Source of the DNA: Candidatus Anaeroferrophillus wilburensis
GTDB taxonomy: Bacteria > Desulfobacterota > Anaeroferrophillalia > Anaeroferrophillales > Anaeroferrophillaceae
Length of the DNA: 64,000 nucleotides
Direction: 5' to 3'
NCBI GenBank assembly: GCA_016934315.1
Contig: JAFGSY010000010.1
Coordinates: 43,419 to 107,418, forward strand
Shown here: piece by piece, positions 36,146 through 45,779 of the stretch
Numbering within the stretch: position 1 is the first letter of the stretch
Layout: every line of letters starts with the position of its first letter
Program-made: the position numbers and the translations under genes
Notes under the pieces: model-generated
The model's input: the letters and a program-made list of their open reading frames with translations, nothing else
Databases searched by the model: none
What the model was told of the DNA's origin: nothing

Positions 36146-37192
36146 TCAGGAGTCCTGTTTGTCCAGCAGGGTGTTTATGGCTTGGAGCATGGCTGCGGGC
36201 AGGATGCTGTGTCGGCATTCATTGTCTTGCGGGCAGGTCCGCTGCAGGCATGGCGAGCAGGTTTTGGCTGCCTGCAGGCAGATGTGTTCGGGGCCGCGTG
36301 GGCCATTGCGCCGGCTGTCGGTAGCGCGAAAATAGGATACGGTCGCAGTGCCCAATGCCGCTGCTAGATGAATGGGCCCCGTATCCCCGCCGACCACCAG
36401 ATCAGCCCTTTCCAGCAAGGCAATAAATTCTCCCAAGCTGCCCCGGGGCCAAATAACGGCGTGGCGGCACCCCGCAGCAATCTCCTGCACTGCTGCCAGC
36501 TCTTCTTCATTGCCCCACGTCAGCAGAGGAGTGATGGTCCTGGTTTGCCAGAGGGATTGCAGCAGTTCCTGCCATTGGTCGATTGCCCATAATTTTGTTT
36601 TCCAGGTGGTGCCATAATGGCAGATTACCACGGGTCCATTGCCAAGGTCGATATTCTGCAGCTTTTTTTCCACCGGTTCATGGCAAAGCGGGGACGCTTG
36701 CAAAGGACCTTGTAGAAGACGGGTTTTTCCTCCGGGGAACGCCTCAGCTGCAATGCTGATGTTCTGTTCAGTAATATGGATGAGTTCCTTCTTTTTACCT
36801 ACTTTCCGGTTTGTTGCCAGGGTGTTTGGCCATTCTCTGGCACCGTGGGCATCAAAGCCGTAGCGCAGCGGAGCGCCGGAAAAGAGGGTAAAGAAGCCGC
36901 TTTTGCTGTTTCCCTGCAGATCGAGAACGACATCATATTTTTTCTGTCGCAGCCTGCGGATCGTTTTGCCAAAGCCCTTGACTACCCTCAGCAGCCCCTG
37001 CCGTCGCCACTCTTTGGTATTTATTGAGCAGACTTTGCTGATCAGTGGATGTCCTTCAAGTGGAGTGGCAAATGATTCTTCCACCAGCCAGTCAATAGTC
37101 ATGGTTGGCGAACAGCTGTGCAGGTAGGCAAGCACTGGCAAGGCATGGATAATATCGCCCAAGGCGCTGACCTTGACAATCAGAATTTTCAT
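36146..37192 (-). CDS. waaC: LPS heptosyltransferase I-like (GT9)
   Basis: A 348-residue GT9 enzyme that adds the first L-glycero-D-manno-heptose to Kdo. It opens with KILIVKVSALGDIIHALPVL, contains DVVLDLQGNSKSGFF, and ends with VGGDTGPIHLAAALGT, the heptose donor site. Its ATG shares a base with the stop of the gene upstream (waaF-like), so they are coupled. A Cys-rich end (CLQAAKTCSPCLQRTCPQD) is common in this family. Confidence 0.9.
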   Translation of the reverse strand: MKILIVKVSALGDIIHALPVLAYLHSCSPTMTIDWLVEESFATPLEGHPLISKVCSINTKEWRRQGLLRVVKGFGKTIRRLRQKKYDVVLDLQGNSKSGFFTLFSGAPLRYGFDAHGAREWPNTLATNRKVGKKKELIHITEQNISIAAEAFPGGKTRLLQGPLQASPLCHEPVEKKLQNIDLGNGPVVICHYGTTWKTKLWAIDQWQELLQSLWQTRTITPLLTWGNEEELAAVQEIAAGCRHAVIWPRGSLGEFIALLERADLVVGGDTGPIHLAAALGTATVSYFRATDSRRNGPRGPEHICLQAAKTCSPCLQRTCPQDNECRHSILPAAMLQAINTLLDKQDS

Positions 37193-38220
37193 TACCTGGC
37201 ACCCAGCATGGCATCAGCAGCGGCAAACACCTCATCAGCGGTGATTGCGGTCATGCACTGGTGATCTTTCGGACATTGCCGCAACAGGCAGGGGGCGCAT
37301 GGCGTCGGTTTTCTGATGAGAGTAAAATCCGTGGTCAGCGGCGAGGTGGTAGTATGGTCCGTGGGGCCGAAAATTGCCACAATTGGAGTGCCGACCGCCG
37401 CTGCAACATGCATGGGACCGGAATCATTGGTAATTATCAGCGAGCAGCAGCTGATGGCAGCAATCATGTCTCTGACTGAGGTTTTGCCGATCAGGTTTAA
37501 CACCGGTTGTTCCATCTTTATTGCAATATCATGGCCGATTTGCTGCTCTCCAGGTCCGCCGATGAGCACAATCCGCGCCTGGTGCTTCTCGGCAAGTTGG
37601 TCGGCTACAGCGGCAAAACGTTCGGGAAACCAGCGTTTGGCAGAGCCATAACTGGCTCCAGGGTTGATAGCGATCCACCTGCCGCCGCCCAAGATTTCAT
37701 GGGCTTGCTGTAGTTCCATTTCTGTGCTTGCCAGCCGCAGTGGCGGCCTGCTGCCCTCAAGGCCAAGACCGGCAAGCATCTGGAGGTAATAGTCCGTATG
37801 ATGCAGCTCTTTCGTTGCGGTAGTCATCGGTGAGCGATAGTTGATCAGGAGCATGCGGCCGTCCGTAGGATAACCCCCTCGCCGGGGGATGCCGGCCAAA
37901 AAGGCCATAAGTGCGCCTTCAATGGCATTTTGAAACAGCAACGCCAGGTCAAACTGCTCCCTGCGTAACTGCTGGCTGAAGCGCAGGAAACCGGTTATTC
38001 CCCGGTCCTTGCTGCGCTTGTCAAAAATCAGCACCCGATCGCAATCCGGGTGGCAGGTGAATAACTGGGCAACCAGCGGATTGGCAATCACTACTATTTC
38101 AGCCTCCGGGAAAGAGGCGCGTATCTGTGCCATAGCCGGGGTTGTCATAACCGCATCGCCAAGCCAATTGGTGGTGCGGATCATGATTTTAGCAATGTGT
38201 TCCGAAGTGAGTGTTTTCAT
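37192..38220 (-). CDS. waaF: LPS heptosyltransferase II (GT9)
   Basis: A 342-residue GT9 enzyme that adds the second heptose. Diagnostic stretches are IMIRTTNWLGDAVMTTPAM, LALLFQNAIEGALMAFLAG, INPGASYGSAKRW and TNDSGPMHVAAAVGTP. ATG 38220 gives normal length; the longer open frame adds 33 residues without family support. It is followed by waaC with a one-base overlap. Confidence 0.93.
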   Translation of the reverse strand: MKTLTSEHIAKIMIRTTNWLGDAVMTTPAMAQIRASFPEAEIVVIANPLVAQLFTCHPDCDRVLIFDKRSKDRGITGFLRFSQQLRREQFDLALLFQNAIEGALMAFLAGIPRRGGYPTDGRMLLINYRSPMTTATKELHHTDYYLQMLAGLGLEGSRPPLRLASTEMELQQAHEILGGGRWIAINPGASYGSAKRWFPERFAAVADQLAEKHQARIVLIGGPGEQQIGHDIAIKMEQPVLNLIGKTSVRDMIAAISCCSLIITNDSGPMHVAAAVGTPIVAIFGPTDHTTTSPLTTDFTLIRKPTPCAPCLLRQCPKDHQCMTAITADEVFAAADAMLGAR

Positions 38221-38447
38221 CTTTTTGGCAAGAAGAGCAAGGTTAAAAAGCGTTATGCACGTTGTTGCCTTCATATCATTTTGTGACGTCAATTGCCATA
38301 GCTGAAAGCCTGATGACAAGCCTGCTGTTTTTTCGGGGTGATGCGAAAGATTACTGCCGGTTCTTGCGAGGCGACACCAGTGCGGCTGGACAAGTATGGT
38401 CTGGGACCGTTTTAGAGCGGGGCTTGTTTTCCTGGAGGGATATGCTC

Positions 38448-38630
38448 TTACTGTTCTTTGGCAGCCATCGATTCGGCTTCATCAATAAGCATGACCGGGA
38501 TATCATTGCGGATTGGGTAGCGCAGTTGGCAGCTGTGGCAGAGCAGCCATTGCTCATCGGCGGTGAGTTCCAGTTCTTTCTTGCACTGGGGGCAGACAAG
38601 CAGATTCATTAGTTCATGATTGAGGACCAT
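38448..38630 (-). CDS. Trm112 family (UPF0434/YcaR) protein
   Basis: A 60-residue zinc-ribbon-like protein. CPQCKKEL and CHSC are the metal-binding pairs, and YPIRNDIPVMLIDEA is the family C-terminus. Eukaryotic Trm112 activates methyltransferases. In bacteria the role is unclear, but the gene commonly lies by lpxK and kdsB. Its start overlaps the end of gmhB by 17 bases. Confidence 0.92.
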   Translation of the reverse strand: MVLNHELMNLLVCPQCKKELELTADEQWLLCHSCQLRYPIRNDIPVMLIDEAESMAAKEQ

Positions 38631-39255
38631 CTTGTTTCTCCTGCGTATGAGGTGGTGCTGGGTTATTCCTGCTTAACTGTTGTAAAATCCATTCGGTTGC
38701 CTGCAGGAGATCAGCTGCGATATGATCCGGCTGCACCTTCCATGATGGCGAAAACATCTCATACTCCCCCTTGCCGTAGCCGGTTAAAACAAAGATGCCC
38801 CGGGCGCCGATCCTGGTTGCCATCCTGATGTCAGAGTATTTATCTCCGACGACAAAAAAATGCCGATGGTGCAGGTTCAGGTCTTCAATTGCCTGTTCCA
38901 CCATGCCGGTGTCCGGCTTGCGGCAGCCGCACGGCTGGCAATAGGGTGGGCTGCCGACGGTTGGATGATGGGGGCAGTAGTAGATGGCATCCAGGTGCGC
39001 GTGTTCGGCTGCCAACAGCTCTGTAAGACGCTGGTGTACTTCGGTGACCAGCGATTCGGGGAAATAACCGCGTGCCACTCCGGCCTGATTGGTAACCAGA
39101 ATAACCGGTATCTGTGTTTCATTAAGGCGGCGGATAGCCTGGGCGGCACCAGGGATCAACTTTAAGCGGTCAACATGGTTGACGTAGCCGACCTCTTCGG
39201 TCACGGTGCCATCCCGGTCAAGAAATACGGCCGCCGGACAAGCTTCAGCTGTCAT
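38614..39255 (-). CDS. gmhB: D-glycero-beta-D-manno-heptose-1,7-bisphosphate 7-phosphatase
   Basis: A HAD-family phosphatase of about 213 residues in the ADP-heptose pathway, which supplies the heptosyltransferases encoded just downstream. The catalytic pair is in VFLDRDGTV, the zinc loop in CPHHP and CQPCGCRKP, and VVGDKYSDIRMA holds the last acidic motif. ATG 39255 lies within the last codons of lpxK; ATG 39264 is also possible. An upstream extension to 39381 has no family support. Confidence 0.93.
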   Translation of the reverse strand: MTAEACPAAVFLDRDGTVTEEVGYVNHVDRLKLIPGAAQAIRRLNETQIPVILVTNQAGVARGYFPESLVTEVHQRLTELLAAEHAHLDAIYYCPHHPTVGSPPYCQPCGCRKPDTGMVEQAIEDLNLHHRHFFVVGDKYSDIRMATRIGARGIFVLTGYGKGEYEMFSPSWKVQPDHIAADLLQATEWILQQLSRNNPAPPHTQEKQDGPQS

Positions 39256-40378
39256 TTTTATCATTATCCGCCAAGGATATCTGCTGGTGGGTTTTTTTGG
39301 CACTATAGCGCAAAGCCAGGCGGGATTCAAGGAGCTTGTTGAAGCGCTCCGGCTGGTTGATCTGGAGCTCAATGTCAGCAATGGTCAGTTGGGGCAGCAG
39401 CTCGCCGGCAGCAGGAATGGCAGCTATTTTAACGGCATCTTTAGCTGTGGTGATGGCCAGGTCGCAGCCGGCTGCAGCCCGGCTGATTTTTTCCAGGGCG
39501 GCAGCGGTATAGGGACAATGATCAGGGAAGGTAAGGGTTTTTTTCAGGGTGATTCCCAATCCTTCAAGCTGTTGAAAAAAATAGTCAGGGTTGCCAATGC
39601 CGGCGAAGGCCACCGCGGTTTGGCCAGCCATCTGGTGGGCTGCCATCGGCGGATTCTCTCTGCTCAGGAAGTGGAAGCTACTCAGCCGGTACATTGCCGT
39701 GCAGACCCTCCGGGGGGAGATGTGGTTAAAGAGCTTGCCGATCTGTCCGCCGAAGTCAGGGTGGGGCAGGTCAAATTTATTCAAGACCACCAGATCAGCC
39801 CGCTCAAGGGCCGCCAGCGATTCCCGTAAAGGGCCGGCTGGCAGCAGATGGCCGTTGCCGAACAACCGCTGGCTGTCAATCATAACCAGATTGATATCAC
39901 GCTGTAGACGGCGATGCTGAAAGCCGTCATCCATGATGATAATGTCCGGCTGCCAACGGCTGCAGACCGCTGTGGCTCCCCGCCGGCGGTTGGTATCAAG
40001 AATCAAGGCTGCGTCGGGAAAGCGGCTGTGCAGCAGCGCCGCTTCATCCCCCAGATCATCAATCAAAAAATCTCTGTCGGCTGGTTCATCGGGCAGGAGC
40101 ATCAGTGGATTGTTGTTGTTTCGTCTCTGGTAGCCACGGGAAAGGAGGGCGACTTTTTTCCCGTGGCTGATGAAATGGTTGGCCAGCCAGGCGACCATTG
40201 GGGTTTTACCGGTACCACCGACGGTTAGGTTGCCGACGCAGATGACCGGGACAGGGACGCCGCTTGTTTCTAGCAGGTGAAAATCATAGAGAAGGTTGCG
40301 GCCGGTGGTTAGTGCTTGGTATACTAGTGATGGTGGATAGAGAAGATAGCAGCCCAGGCGTTTTGCAGTGTTAATCAT
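39245..40378 (-). CDS. lpxK: Tetraacyldisaccharide 4'-kinase LpxK
   Basis: A 377-residue inner-membrane kinase that phosphorylates the 4' position of the lipid A disaccharide. The P-loop is CVGNLTVGGTGKTP, preceded by a hydrophobic anchor segment, and IIMDDGFQHRRLQRD is the conserved catalytic region. ATG 40378 overlaps the stop of ribD (ATGATTAA). The 3' end overlaps gmhB, so ribD-lpxK-gmhB-trm112 appear to form one transcription unit. Confidence 0.94.
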   Translation of the reverse strand: MINTAKRLGCYLLYPPSLVYQALTTGRNLLYDFHLLETSGVPVPVICVGNLTVGGTGKTPMVAWLANHFISHGKKVALLSRGYQRRNNNNPLMLLPDEPADRDFLIDDLGDEAALLHSRFPDAALILDTNRRRGATAVCSRWQPDIIIMDDGFQHRRLQRDINLVMIDSQRLFGNGHLLPAGPLRESLAALERADLVVLNKFDLPHPDFGGQIGKLFNHISPRRVCTAMYRLSSFHFLSRENPPMAAHQMAGQTAVAFAGIGNPDYFFQQLEGLGITLKKTLTFPDHCPYTAAALEKISRAAAGCDLAITTAKDAVKIAAIPAAGELLPQLTIADIELQINQPERFNKLLESRLALRYSAKKTHQQISLADNDKNDS

Positions 40379-41489
40379 TATCGCTTTTGCTTTGGGGCCG
40401 AAGGTAGCCTTCCAGGCAGAGATCGGTACCAAAATGTTTAATGGTTATCCCGGTTACCGCCTGGGAGTCAGCGATGGAATCATGTCCCTGTCCCCCCAGC
40501 ATGCCCGTTGCTCCCCGACCACCGATGAGAATAGGGGCATAAAAAAAGCAGATTTTATCCACAATGCCTGCCTCAAGTGCTGAACCGCTGATCTCAGAGC
40601 CACCTTCCACCAAAAGGGTCATGATTCCCATGCTGGCCAGCTTTTTCATCAGCACCGGCAGGTCAAGTTGACCATTCTCGTCAGCATGAATCTGGAGAAT
40701 CTTTTTTGTTCTCTCCTGGTAGGAACGCAGGGCATCCTGCTGACTGACGCAGGTTGCCAGAATCAGCTTTTCCCGGGCATCATCACCAAAAATATTGGCA
40801 TGCAGGGGAGTCCTCAGGTGGGAGTCAACAATAATACGATAGGGGTTCCTGCCTTGCCCATGGGGCAGACGTGTGGTTAGTTTCGGATTGTCATGCAGCA
40901 GGGTGCCGATGCCGATCAGGATGGCGTCGGTTTCGTCGCGCAGCTGATGGACATAGTGGCGTGATTCTTCATTGGTAATCCAGTGGGAGTGGCCGGAGCG
41001 GGTGGCAATGCGGCCATCCATGCTGGCGGCAATTTTAAGGGTTACAAAGGGCATGCCAGTGGTAATGAATTTGCAGTATGCCTCATTTAGTTGCCGGCAT
41101 TGTTTCTCGCGGATGCCGACGGTGACCTTGATCCCTGCCTGCTGCAACCTGGCAATGCCTCGACCGGCGACCTTGGGATTCGGGTCTTTCATCCCGATAA
41201 CGACGCTGTTGATGCCGGCGGCAATAATGGCTTCAGTACAGGGGGGCGTGCGTCCCTGATGGTTGCACGGCTCAAGGGTAACATACATGGTCGCCTGGCG
41301 AGCCTGTTCGCCCGCTTCCCGCAAGGCAAAAATTTCGGCATGGGGTTGACCGGCTGCCGGGTGAAATCCCCGGCCGACAATATCCCCTTCTTTGACAATC
41401 AGGGCGCCAACCATGGGGTTGGGTGACGTGCGGCCTTTGGCTTTGGCTGCCAGCAGCAGGGCTAAGTCAAGATACTCTTCAGCAGTCAT
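40371..41489 (-). CDS. ribD: Riboflavin biosynthesis deaminase/reductase RibD
   Basis: A 372-residue bifunctional enzyme catalysing the second and third steps of riboflavin synthesis. The N-terminal deaminase shows HAEIFALREAG and PCNHQGRTPPCTEAI (zinc ligands); the C-terminal reductase shows SMDGRIATRSGHSHWITNEES and LLVEGGSEISGSAL. No ribE, ribBA or ribH follows as in the classic rib operon; lpxK does. ATG 41489 starts at the very end of the structured element at 41490-41657, which could therefore act as a leader. No FMN riboswitch is recognisable. Confidence 0.95.
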   Translation of the reverse strand: MTAEEYLDLALLLAAKAKGRTSPNPMVGALIVKEGDIVGRGFHPAAGQPHAEIFALREAGEQARQATMYVTLEPCNHQGRTPPCTEAIIAAGINSVVIGMKDPNPKVAGRGIARLQQAGIKVTVGIREKQCRQLNEAYCKFITTGMPFVTLKIAASMDGRIATRSGHSHWITNEESRHYVHQLRDETDAILIGIGTLLHDNPKLTTRLPHGQGRNPYRIIVDSHLRTPLHANIFGDDAREKLILATCVSQQDALRSYQERTKKILQIHADENGQLDLPVLMKKLASMGIMTLLVEGGSEISGSALEAGIVDKICFFYAPILIGGRGATGMLGGQGHDSIADSQAVTGITIKHFGTDLCLEGYLRPQSKSDND

Positions 41490-41657
41490 GTTTAACAAAC
41501 TCGCAATAACCGGTACAACGCTTTGAAAACCGGATGGCACAGTAACGGCGTCAGCTTCGAGGCGTGCAAAATTTGAGGAATGAGGCGTACGGTGAGCACG
41601 CCGCAGTGACGACGGTTGCAGCGCAACAAAGAAGATGAAGTTGTTACGAAGCCATCA
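41490..41657 (-). repeat. Dispersed structured intergenic element, copy B
   Basis: The spacer between nrdR and ribD holds a diverged copy of the element at 20708-20868, here in the orientation of the genes. Its closing stem pairs 41651-41656 with 41533-41538 (6 bp) and, after a 3x3 internal loop, 41643-41647 with 41542-41546 (5 bp). Inner hairpins are GTTGC/GCAAC and GGCGTGC/GTACGCC. The inner stem shows a T-A to A-T exchange relative to copy A, which is compensatory. It starts over the nrdR stop codon and ends at the ribD start. Confidence 0.75.
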
Positions 41658-42122
41658 TGTTTTCTTCTGGTTGTTGTTGATTAAGCCTTGCAGTTCCTGG
41701 ATGAACTCATTGATATCCTTGAATTGCCGGTATACTGAGGCAAAGCGGATGTAGGCCACCTCATCCAGTTCTTTGAGCAATTGCATGATCTTTTCGCCGA
41801 TGACTGAACTGGGAATCTCTTTTTCACCGCTTTCCTGCAAGTGCAGTTCGATGATCGTAATGATTTTTTCAATTTCCTCGATGCCCACCGGCCTCTTCTC
41901 ACAGGCTTTCTTAAGTCCTACCTCAACCTTTTGCCGGTCATAGGGTTCCCGTCGGCCATCCTGCTTTACTATCAGGGGAATGGAGATTTCGATGTTTTCA
42001 AAGGTGGTGAACCGCTTGCCGCAGGAGAGACATTCCCGCCGCCGCCGGATGGTGCTCTGGTCTTTAGAAAGGCGCGAATCAATAACTTTATCTTCCAGAA
42101 AACTGCAAAAGGGACATTTCAT
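41655..42122 (-). CDS. nrdR: Transcriptional repressor NrdR
   Basis: A 155-residue ATP-cone regulator of ribonucleotide reductase genes. The zinc ribbon is CPFC...CLSCGKRF, followed by FTTFENIEI and the ATP-cone ([19 protein letters not shown]). It overlaps the dCMP deaminase gene by four bases (ATGA). The pairing fits control of dNTP supply. Confidence 0.97.
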   Translation of the reverse strand: MKCPFCSFLEDKVIDSRLSKDQSTIRRRRECLSCGKRFTTFENIEISIPLIVKQDGRREPYDRQKVEVGLKKACEKRPVGIEEIEKIITIIELHLQESGEKEIPSSVIGEKIMQLLKELDEVAYIRFASVYRQFKDINEFIQELQGLINNNQKKT

Positions 42123-42571
42123 AGGAGAACCAGGGAGATCGCCGCCTCTTTGAGCATCTCTTCAGCCAGTTCATCAGGGTAGGAGTCGCTAATGAAAATC
42201 TTTTTGATGCCAGCGTTGATAATCATTTTAGAGCAGATAATGCAGGGTTGGTTGGTGCAGAAGATATCGGCATCATTGACCGATACCCCATGATATGCTG
42301 CCTGAATGATGGCATTCTGTTCAGCGTGGAGGCCGCGGCACAGCTCGTGGCGTTCTCCCGAGGGGATCTGCCGTTCGCTTCGGATGCAGCCCCGTTCAAG
42401 GCAGTGGGTTATCCCTGAAGGAGTACCATTGTAACCGGTTGACAGGATCCGGTTGTTTTTGACGATCACTGCCCCCACCTGGCGACGCAGACAGGTAGAG
42501 CGGGTGGCTACCAGCTGGGCGATCTGCATAAAGTAGGTGTGCCAATCAGGTCGAGAGCGTTCAGATTCCAT
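42119..42571 (-). CDS. Deoxycytidylate (dCMP) deaminase
   Basis: A 150-residue zinc deaminase giving dUMP for thymidylate synthesis. The zinc site is HAEQNAII with [10 protein letters not shown]; the N-terminal [20 protein letters not shown] is typical of ComEB/dCMP deaminases. Its neighbours glyA (one-carbon units for dTMP) and nrdR fit the same pathway. The start at 42571 lies 14 bases downstream of the rpiB-glyA stop. Confidence 0.93.
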   Translation of the reverse strand: MESERSRPDWHTYFMQIAQLVATRSTCLRRQVGAVIVKNNRILSTGYNGTPSGITHCLERGCIRSERQIPSGERHELCRGLHAEQNAIIQAAYHGVSVNDADIFCTNQPCIICSKMIINAGIKKIFISDSYPDELAEEMLKEAAISLVLL

Positions 42572-42584
42572 CGCGTCAGTTATT

Positions 42585-44318
42585 TCAGGAGGTAAGAATA
42601 TTCCGGTACACCGGAAACTGGCTGCACAGCTCTTTTACCTGCCGGTTGACATCCTGTTTCAGGTGATCGTTTTCCGGATCGCGGAGGACTGCGGCAAAGA
42701 AGTCAGCGATGGTTTCCATCTGGGCTTCCTGCATGCCGCGGGTTGAAACGATAGGGGTGCCGATCCGGATGCCGCCGGGATCAGTGGGCGGCCGCTGATC
42801 AAAGGGGATACCATTTTTGTTGATGGTAATCCCGGCTTCATCAAGAATCTCTTCGGCCCGTTTCCCTTTCAGCGGCTGAGTAGTGAGATCAATGAGAAAG
42901 AGATGGTTGTCGGTGCCGCCTGAAACGATGGTGAAACCATGCTGCTGGAGACAGGCAGCCAGGTGGCGGGCATTCGTGACTGTCTGGTGCTGAGTCTGGC
43001 GGAACTGCTCCGTCATTGCTTCCTGAAAGGCAACCGCTTTGGCGGCAATAACATGCATCAGGGGTCCTCCCTGAATGCCGGGAAAGATTGTCTTGTCAAT
43101 CCGGCTGGCGAATTCCTGTTTGCACAGAATCATGCCGCCCCGGGGACCCCGGAGGGTTTTATGGGTGGTGGTGGTAACGAAATCGGCATAAGGTACCGGT
43201 GACGGATGGGCGCCGGCAGCCACCAGGCCGGCAATGTGCGCCATGTCAACTACCAGGAGGGCGTTGACTCGGTCGGCAATCTGGCGAAATTTCGGAAAAT
43301 CCAATTCACGGGAATAGGAACTGGCACCGGCAATAATAATTTTCGGTTGCTCTCGAACGGCAATGGTTTCTATTTCATCATAATCCAGGTAGTTGGTTTG
43401 CTGGTCAACCCCGTAATAAGCGGAGCGAAAGAGCCGGCCGGAAAAACTTACCGCTGCACCATGGGTCAGATGACCGCCATGGGCCAGGTTCATTCCGAGA
43501 ATAGTATCCCCTGGTTCCAGGACGCTCAGATAGACGGCCATATTGGCCGAGGAACCTGAGAGCGGCTGGACATTGGCGTGCTCGGCGCCAAAAAGATCTT
43601 TTGCCCGGTCAATGGCCAGTTGTTCAATCTCATCGACCACCTGGCAGCCGCCATAATATCGTTTGAAGGGATAGCCTTCGGCATATTTATTGGTTAACAC
43701 GCTTCCCTGGGCTTCCAGAACCGCTTGGCTGACATAGTTTTCGGAAGCGATCATCACCAGCTTTTCCTCTTCCCGGCGGGTTTCAGCCATGATCAGCTGG
43801 TGGATTTTCCGGTCGGCTGCCGCTAGCGGCGCGTTCCTCACTGATGCCGGCGGCCGATATCCATTGTCTCCCAGCTGTTCTACCCGACGCTCATGCCGCC
43901 CACCGGCGAAAGGGGTGGTCAGCCACGTTTTGGTAATGGCAATAGCTTCATCGCAGGTCAGAATACGACCGCCCAGCACCAGAACATTGGCGTCATTATG
44001 TTCCCGGGCCATCTGGGCCATAAACTGAGTGGTGGCCAGCGCCGCCCGAACCTTCGGATTTCGGTTTGCCGCAATGGACATGCCGATGCCGGTGCCGCAG
44101 ATGATGATACCCCGTGAATAACTGCCGTTGGCGATCAGGTCCGTGAGCTGGTAGGCGAATGCCGGATAATCAACCGAAGCATCGGAATTGGTTCCCAGGT
44201 CGACAATTTCATAGGTTGCCGAGAGGACTGTTTTCAGTTCTTCCTTTAATGCATAGCCGCCATGATCACTGGCGATCAGCAGAGGTGGCAATGAGCTGGT
44301 TGTTGACTGGATATCCAT
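42585..44318 (-). CDS. glyA: Fused ribose-5-phosphate isomerase B / serine hydroxymethyltransferase
   Basis: A 577-residue fusion with no stop between the parts. Residues 1-150 are RpiB ([13 protein letters not shown], catalytic Cys74 in [20 protein letters not shown]), which interconverts ribulose- and ribose-5-phosphate. A linker of about 20 residues leads to a full GlyA (about 170-577), with the PLP lysine at 387 in [14 protein letters not shown]. GlyA makes glycine and methylene-tetrahydrofolate from serine. Both halves keep their key residues, so both activities are expected. The two genes are neighbours in many genomes, but the in-frame join is unusual to me. Confidence 0.93.
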   Translation of the reverse strand: MDIQSTTSSLPPLLIASDHGGYALKEELKTVLSATYEIVDLGTNSDASVDYPAFAYQLTDLIANGSYSRGIIICGTGIGMSIAANRNPKVRAALATTQFMAQMAREHNDANVLVLGGRILTCDEAIAITKTWLTTPFAGGRHERRVEQLGDNGYRPPASVRNAPLAAADRKIHQLIMAETRREEEKLVMIASENYVSQAVLEAQGSVLTNKYAEGYPFKRYYGGCQVVDEIEQLAIDRAKDLFGAEHANVQPLSGSSANMAVYLSVLEPGDTILGMNLAHGGHLTHGAAVSFSGRLFRSAYYGVDQQTNYLDYDEIETIAVREQPKIIIAGASSYSRELDFPKFRQIADRVNALLVVDMAHIAGLVAAGAHPSPVPYADFVTTTTHKTLRGPRGGMILCKQEFASRIDKTIFPGIQGGPLMHVIAAKAVAFQEAMTEQFRQTQHQTVTNARHLAACLQQHGFTIVSGGTDNHLFLIDLTTQPLKGKRAEEILDEAGITINKNGIPFDQRPPTDPGGIRIGTPIVSTRGMQEAQMETIADFFAAVLRDPENDHLKQDVNRQVKELCSQFPVYRNILTS

Positions 44319-44456
44319 TATGATTCAAGAGGGTAATGTTGGCGGTTAGCAGAAACTATCTTTAACCCATAACGTGAGGTGCTGCAGCATCCATGAAATA
44401 ACAAAGTATGAGTTGTGCGACAAATCTTGGCCCTATTGTTGTCTGTTGGCCGGACG

Positions 44457-45698
44457 TTACTCCTGGTAGGTGGAGAAGGCCAGACAGGCATTGGTGCCGC
44501 CAAAACCGAAAGAGTTGGAAATTGCAGCATGCAGGTCGGCCTTTTTGGCTTGCTGAGGAACATAATTCAGGTCGCAGCCTTCATCCGGGTTGTCCAAGTT
44601 GATTGTCGGATGAACCATGCCGCGATGCAGGGACAAAACGGTAATTGCCGCTTCCACTGCCCCGGTTCCCCCCAGCATATGGCCGGTCATCGATTTGCTC
44701 GAGCTGATCAACAGCTTGCAGGCGTGATCTCCAAAAACCTTTTTCAAAGCCTGGGTTTCATAGAGGTCATTGAAATAGGTAGAGGTCCCATGGGCATTAA
44801 CATAATCAACCTTTTCCGGGGTGATGCCAGCGTCGTCAAGGGCCATCTGAATGGCCCTAGCGGCCCCTTCACCCCCGGGGGCGGGAGCAGCGACATGGTG
44901 TGCATCGGCCGTCGAACCATAACCGGTGATTTCAGCTAGAATAGGAGCTCCGCGGTCGAGGGCGAATTCCAAGGCCTCAAGAATCAGTACACCTGCTCCT
45001 TCGGCCATGACAAAACCATCGCGTCCGGCATCAAAAGGACGACTGGCTTTCTCGGGATCATCATTGCGGGTGGACAGTGCTTTCATGGCGTTGAAACCAG
45101 CCACACTCAAGGGGGTGATGGCTGATTCGGTGCCGCCGGTAATCATGATGTCGGCATCATGTCTCTGGATGATTTTAAACCCCTCACCGATGGAATGGCT
45201 ACCGGTGGCGCAGGCCGTGACAACAGAAAGATTCGGTCCCTTGGCATTGTATCTGATGGAAATGTTTCCCGGGGCAAGATTGGAAATCATGCCGGGGATG
45301 AAGAACGGGGAGATGCGCCGCGGACCGCTGGTCTCCAGGATCCGGTAATAATGTTCAAGCGATGGCAGGCCGCCAAGGCCGGCGCCAACAGAGACCCCGG
45401 TCCGGGTGCTCAGGTGGTCACTGATTGTCAGTTGCGCCATCTCCATGGCCATCTGGGCTGCCCCCAGACCGTATTGGATAAAGCTGTCTACCCGTTTGAC
45501 CTCTTTGGCGGGCATGAAGTCAGTAGGATCAAAATCGGTTACCTCACCGGCAATCCTGGTTGCCAGGGCGTCAGTGTCAAACTTGGTTATCGGGCCAATA
45601 CCGCTTTGCCCGGCAATCAGCGCCTGCCAGCTTTTTTCAACGCCCGTACCCAGCGGGGTGACCATGCCTATTCCCGTTACCACAACCCGTCTTTTCAC
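44457..45698 (-). CDS. fabF: Beta-ketoacyl-ACP synthase II
   Basis: A 413-residue elongating condensing enzyme of fatty-acid synthesis. The Cys-His-His triad lies in VTACATGSHSIGEG, NAHGTSTYFND and KSMTGHMLGGTGAVEAA. N-terminal RRVVVTGIGMVTPLG is typical. The gap to acpP upstream holds a strong hairpin followed by a U tract, which may lower its expression relative to acpP. Confidence 0.96.
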   Translation of the reverse strand: MKRRVVVTGIGMVTPLGTGVEKSWQALIAGQSGIGPITKFDTDALATRIAGEVTDFDPTDFMPAKEVKRVDSFIQYGLGAAQMAMEMAQLTISDHLSTRTGVSVGAGLGGLPSLEHYYRILETSGPRRISPFFIPGMISNLAPGNISIRYNAKGPNLSVVTACATGSHSIGEGFKIIQRHDADIMITGGTESAITPLSVAGFNAMKALSTRNDDPEKASRPFDAGRDGFVMAEGAGVLILEALEFALDRGAPILAEITGYGSTADAHHVAAPAPGGEGAARAIQMALDDAGITPEKVDYVNAHGTSTYFNDLYETQALKKVFGDHACKLLISSSKSMTGHMLGGTGAVEAAITVLSLHRGMVHPTINLDNPDEGCDLNYVPQQAKKADLHAAISNSFGFGGTNACLAFSTYQE

Positions 45699-45779
45699 CC
45701 TCTTCCTCCTTCATGTTTTTGACGAGGTGAGCTTTGTAACAGCAGCCTTTTCATGTAGTATTATTTCGGTTAATTGTAA

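Noticed and set aside
41490..41657. FMN riboswitch before ribD
   Set aside because: None of the conserved FMN-switch core sequences are seen; the spacer instead matches the element at 20708-20868.
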